Source of the DNA: Planctomycetaceae bacterium
GTDB taxonomy: Bacteria > Planctomycetota > Planctomycetia > Planctomycetales > Planctomycetaceae
DNA length: 9,225 nucleotides
Reading direction: 5' to 3'
NCBI GenBank assembly: GCA_947479075.1
Contig: CANJZR010000112.1
Location: 1-9,225 of the forward strand
Position 1 is the first letter of the stretch. Each line of letters starts with the position of its first letter. This document shows positions 7,238 through 9,225 of the stretch, piece after piece. Position numbers and translations under genes: made by a program. The notes below the pieces were generated by a model. It searched no databases. It saw nothing but the letters and a program-made list of their open reading frames with translations, and was not told where the DNA came from.

Positions 7238-7483
7238 ATGAACTCTGCTCGGAAGTTTCTCTCCAAACAGTTGTGTTCGCATGGGCAACTGGCCGAGTTT
7301 ACCCTAACCACAGTGGGCATTCTCAGCCTCATCGTCGGTCTCTTTGTTTTGCCCACGCTGGATCTCAACGAGACTGGCTTCTATCTCGGGTTACTCGCGC
7401 TTGTGGCCTTCATGTTCCTGTGTTTTTGTGCTGGACAACTGGTCGTGATTCGAGAGCAAATTTCACGACACGACAACTCCTAA
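7238..7483 (+). CDS. Small two-helix inner-membrane protein, YiaA/YiaB-domain-like
   Basis: An 81-residue protein with two clear hydrophobic segments, about 21-39 (TLTTVGILSLIVGLFVL) and 47-71, joined by a short loop holding LDLNETGFYL (41-50). The basic N-terminus (Arg5, Lys7, Lys10) and charged tail IREQISRHDNS suggest both ends face the cytoplasm. The pattern hydrophobic helix, G-L-x-x, LNExGxYL, second helix resembles the YiaA/YiaB two-helix domain (PF05360, LNEKGYY motif), whose function is unknown. This match is from memory and needs a profile search. AAAGG lies eight bases before the ATG. It has its own gap on each side and may be a single-gene unit; the nearest gene downstream is convergent at 39 bases. 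It is short, so some chance remains that it is not expressed. Confidence 0.65.
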   Translation: MNSARKFLSKQLCSHGQLAEFTLTTVGILSLIVGLFVLPTLDLNETGFYLGLLALVAFMFLCFCAGQLVVIREQISRHDNS

Positions 7484-7508
7484 TCACGACGCGAGCGTGA
7501 CCAGGGGA
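7484..7508. repeat. Short hairpin/repeat element between convergent genes
   Basis: TCACG (7484-7488) and CGTGA (7496-7500) form a 5-bp stem with a 7-base loop, starting at the base after the small gene's stop codon. It is followed by CCAGGGGA. The octamer GCGAGCGT (7491-7498) also occurs in the element at 7039-7046, and both are followed by a G-run within a few bases. The stem is short and lacks a T-run, so terminator function is doubtful; a dispersed intergenic repeat is the better guess. Confidence 0.35.
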
Positions 7509-7522
7509 GTCGCACCGGTCCG

Positions 7523-9225
7523 CTACCACCAGACCTTGCGAATGATGAACTCCCACACATCCCCGAAGAGGACATAGCCGAGGCTGCGTTTCCCGCAGTG
7601 GATCTTGGCGGTCACTTCGGCCCCGATATGGCGGGCAGGCAGATCGTTCGGATTGATGTCAACGAACAGCTCGACAATCGTGGTGCCTTCTTTCTGTGAC
7701 TCGTTCGTGCGGGTGCCGATTTCGGACAGTTTCCCCTGATAACGTTGTTCCACAGCGGTCGCGGCAATGTAGTCGACATCCAGCTGCTCGTTGGGCGTCA
7801 GCTTCTGCCGGAGCGCTGGTTCAGCGGGGGACGAACTCTCCCCCGATCTGGCGATGACCGCCCGCTGCAGATGCCCCATGCGGTACTCCGGGGCGTCCAG
7901 CTCCAGACGCCACGGGCCGCTGACGTTCATGATCTCCAATAGTCTCTCACCACGCCGCACGGGACGATCCAGCAGAGTCTGTTGAACCTGGAATGTGGCA
8001 ACGACACCGTCAACCGGCGAGGTAACCTTCAGGGCCTCAATCCGCTTTCGAAACAACTCCGCCTTGGCCTCAGCTCCGATCTGCTGGACTTTCGCTGTCT
8101 CGATCTCGGTTGTAATGCGGGCATCCTCAGCGGCGTCACCCGCTGCAGCAGCCCGCCGCTGCTGTTCCTCCAGCGAGAAAATCGCCTTCTTTCTCTCACT
8201 CGCCTCATTCTCCGCCGCGACCAGTTCGGTTTGCAGATCGTCGCTGCGCAGTACGAGAACCACTTCCCCCTTCTTGACAGTCTGGCCGTTCTCGACCAGC
8301 ACCTGTACCACATCCCCGTCCCACGGAGCGAAGAGGTCGTGCTGTTCCACCGGCATGGCCTTACCTGCTGCCTCAAACCGATACTCCCAGGGCACGACGC
8401 TGAGGGCCGCAATCACGCCTGCCAGTAACACGACGATCCCGATGGCGATCGCCAGTCGACGCCCACGGAACCAACCGAGCGTGCGACCGATCGTCCTCCA
8501 GAGCGGGAGTAGAAAGATCGATTCCTGGGTCCGAGCATTGCTGAGAGCCGAGGCCACATGGTCAGCCACCATCGGAATTCGCTGTGCCACCGACGGCAAC
8601 GGCTCGCTGTCCTTTGACTGCTCCGCGATCAGACAGGCAATCACGCGCCCCGGCTTCTGCCGACGCTGATCGGCCAGATCGAGTTCGACTTTGTGGTGGG
8701 CAATGTTCTCCCGCAGCGGGATCAGGTGCACCATGCGCGAGCGGCTCTCTTCCAAATACTTGGAGAGTGGCTCGCGGAAGGACTCGGGAAAGCCCTCCGT
8801 CGTTCCGGTATAGACCACGGGCTCGCCGAGGTCGCAGACCGCCTTGGCGAGTTGGGACATCTGATAGACCAGATTGGCCCTCTGCTGCGTCGTCTCCTGC
8901 CCACTCATGGCCACGATCCTGGCCCGTTTGCCGTATCTCATCGCGACACTGACTCGATCGCACTCCAGCAACACACGACCATCGTTCGCAGCCACCATGG
9001 AGACATCGGCCACGGACAGACTCTTCTGCAACGCGAGGCTGAACTGATCAAGCTGTCGCCAGAACTCGTCGTTGAGGGTATTGACCTTGGGCGACGAGGC
9101 ATGGGCATCCAGAGCCTTCGTCAACAGCGCGACGACTTCGTCCGAAGCCAGTTCGATTCCTGCCCGGTCGTTCGCCAGCGAGTACGAAAAGAAGAGCTCC
9201 AGCACCAGCGGAGTCTTCGCCGCCA
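7523..9225 (-). CDS. HlyD-type membrane adaptor with N-terminal GAF-like domain (5' end cut by window edge)
   Basis: A membrane-fusion/adaptor subunit of an efflux or secretion system. Numbering from the GTG at 9205, 560 residues are present; the frame continues open to 9225 (AAKTPLVLELFF), so the true start lies outside. Residues about 45-225 are predicted cytosolic and look GAF-like. One transmembrane helix follows at about 251-271 (LAIAIGIVVLLAGVIAALSVV). The first lipoyl half-motif is APWDGDVVQVLVENGQTVKKGE (293-314, shown by its key residues G297, G307, K311-G313). A Glu/Ala-rich coiled-coil hairpin spans about 320-392, then the second lipoyl half (SPVDGVV, 396-402; RRGERLLEI, 417-425). 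A beta-barrel domain ends with CGKRSLGYVLFGDVWEF, a tail I associate with planctomycete members. These are often encoded beside an M50-type metalloprotease with its own adaptor domain. None lies downstream here, so any partner would be upstream, off the window. The adaptor call is firm; the transported substrate is unknown. Confidence 0.93.
   Translation of the reverse strand, partial: AAKTPLVLELFFSYSLANDRAGIELASDEVVALLTKALDAHASSPKVNTLNDEFWRQLDQFSLALQKSLSVADVSMVAANDGRVLLECDRVSVAMRYGKRARIVAMSGQETTQQRANLVYQMSQLAKAVCDLGEPVVYTGTTEGFPESFREPLSKYLEESRSRMVHLIPLRENIAHHKVELDLADQRRQKPGRVIACLIAEQSKDSEPLPSVAQRIPMVADHVASALSNARTQESIFLLPLWRTIGRTLGWFRGRRLAIAIGIVVLLAGVIAALSVVPWEYRFEAAGKAMPVEQHDLFAPWDGDVVQVLVENGQTVKKGEVVLVLRSDDLQTELVAAENEASERKKAIFSLEEQQRRAAAAGDAAEDARITTEIETAKVQQIGAEAKAELFRKRIEALKVTSPVDGVVATFQVQQTLLDRPVRRGERLLEIMNVSGPWRLELDAPEYRMGHLQRAVIARSGESSSPAEPALRQKLTPNEQLDVDYIAATAVEQRYQGKLSEIGTRTNESQKEGTTIVELFVDINPNDLPARHIGAEVTAKIHCGKRSLGYVLFGDVWEFIIRKVWW

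Noticed and set aside
7014..7368. Two overlapping minus-strand frames around 7014-7368
   Set aside because: They cross the repeat element and the small plus-strand gene. The segment PATLALADASG comes from translating the repeat, a typical source of spurious predicted proteins.
7995..8669. 224-codon plus-strand frame
   Set aside because: It is antisense to the HlyD adaptor, with Ser/Ala/Arg-rich content reflecting the coiled-coil codons on the other strand.

Overview
The window reads as a GC-rich piece of a planctomycete chromosome, probably order Planctomycetales. The strongest marker is a 1001-residue secreted protein with the planctomycete-specific PSCyt1/PSCyt2/PSD1 (DUF1549/DUF1553) architecture. 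A HlyD-type adaptor with an N-terminal GAF-like domain and a secreted PD40 (TolB-like) propeller protein also fit that phylum. I see no rRNA, tRNA, CRISPR array, transposase or phage gene. This looks like ordinary chromosomal sequence, not a mobile island.

Layout, left to right. (1) Positions 1-764, minus strand: larE, the sacrificial sulfur transferase of nickel-pincer cofactor synthesis. Its last ~20 residues lie off the left edge. (2) Positions 765-1095: a 331-base divergent intergenic region with a perfect 15-bp operator-like palindrome. (3) Positions 1096-2433, plus strand: a FadL/OmpP1-type outer-membrane beta-barrel with a signal peptide. (4) Positions 2459-2500: a strong hairpin between convergent genes, probably a shared terminator. 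(5) Positions 2530-5535, minus strand: the two-heme-motif PSCyt1-PSCyt2-PSD1 protein, with a LamG-like domain inserted just before the last PSD1 helix. (6) Positions 5536-5776: divergent intergenic region with overlapping, mutually exclusive hairpins. (7) Positions 5777-6979, plus strand: secreted PD40/TolB-like propeller. (8) Positions 6980-7237: a GC-rich repeat/terminator-like element. (9) Positions 7238-7483, plus strand: a small two-helix membrane protein resembling the YiaA/YiaB domain. (10) Positions 7523-9225, minus strand: a GAF-HlyD membrane adaptor running off the right edge.

The genes do not form one operon. Strands alternate, every gene stands alone, and each gap holds its own regulatory or terminator-like structure. 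Four of the six products (barrel, cytochrome-domain protein, propeller, adaptor) appear to act in or across the cell envelope. I found no coherent new multi-gene system. The best leads are the three-cysteine LarE, the LamG insertion inside PSD1, the GAF-adaptor fusion, and a short repeat family in the gaps around the small membrane protein.
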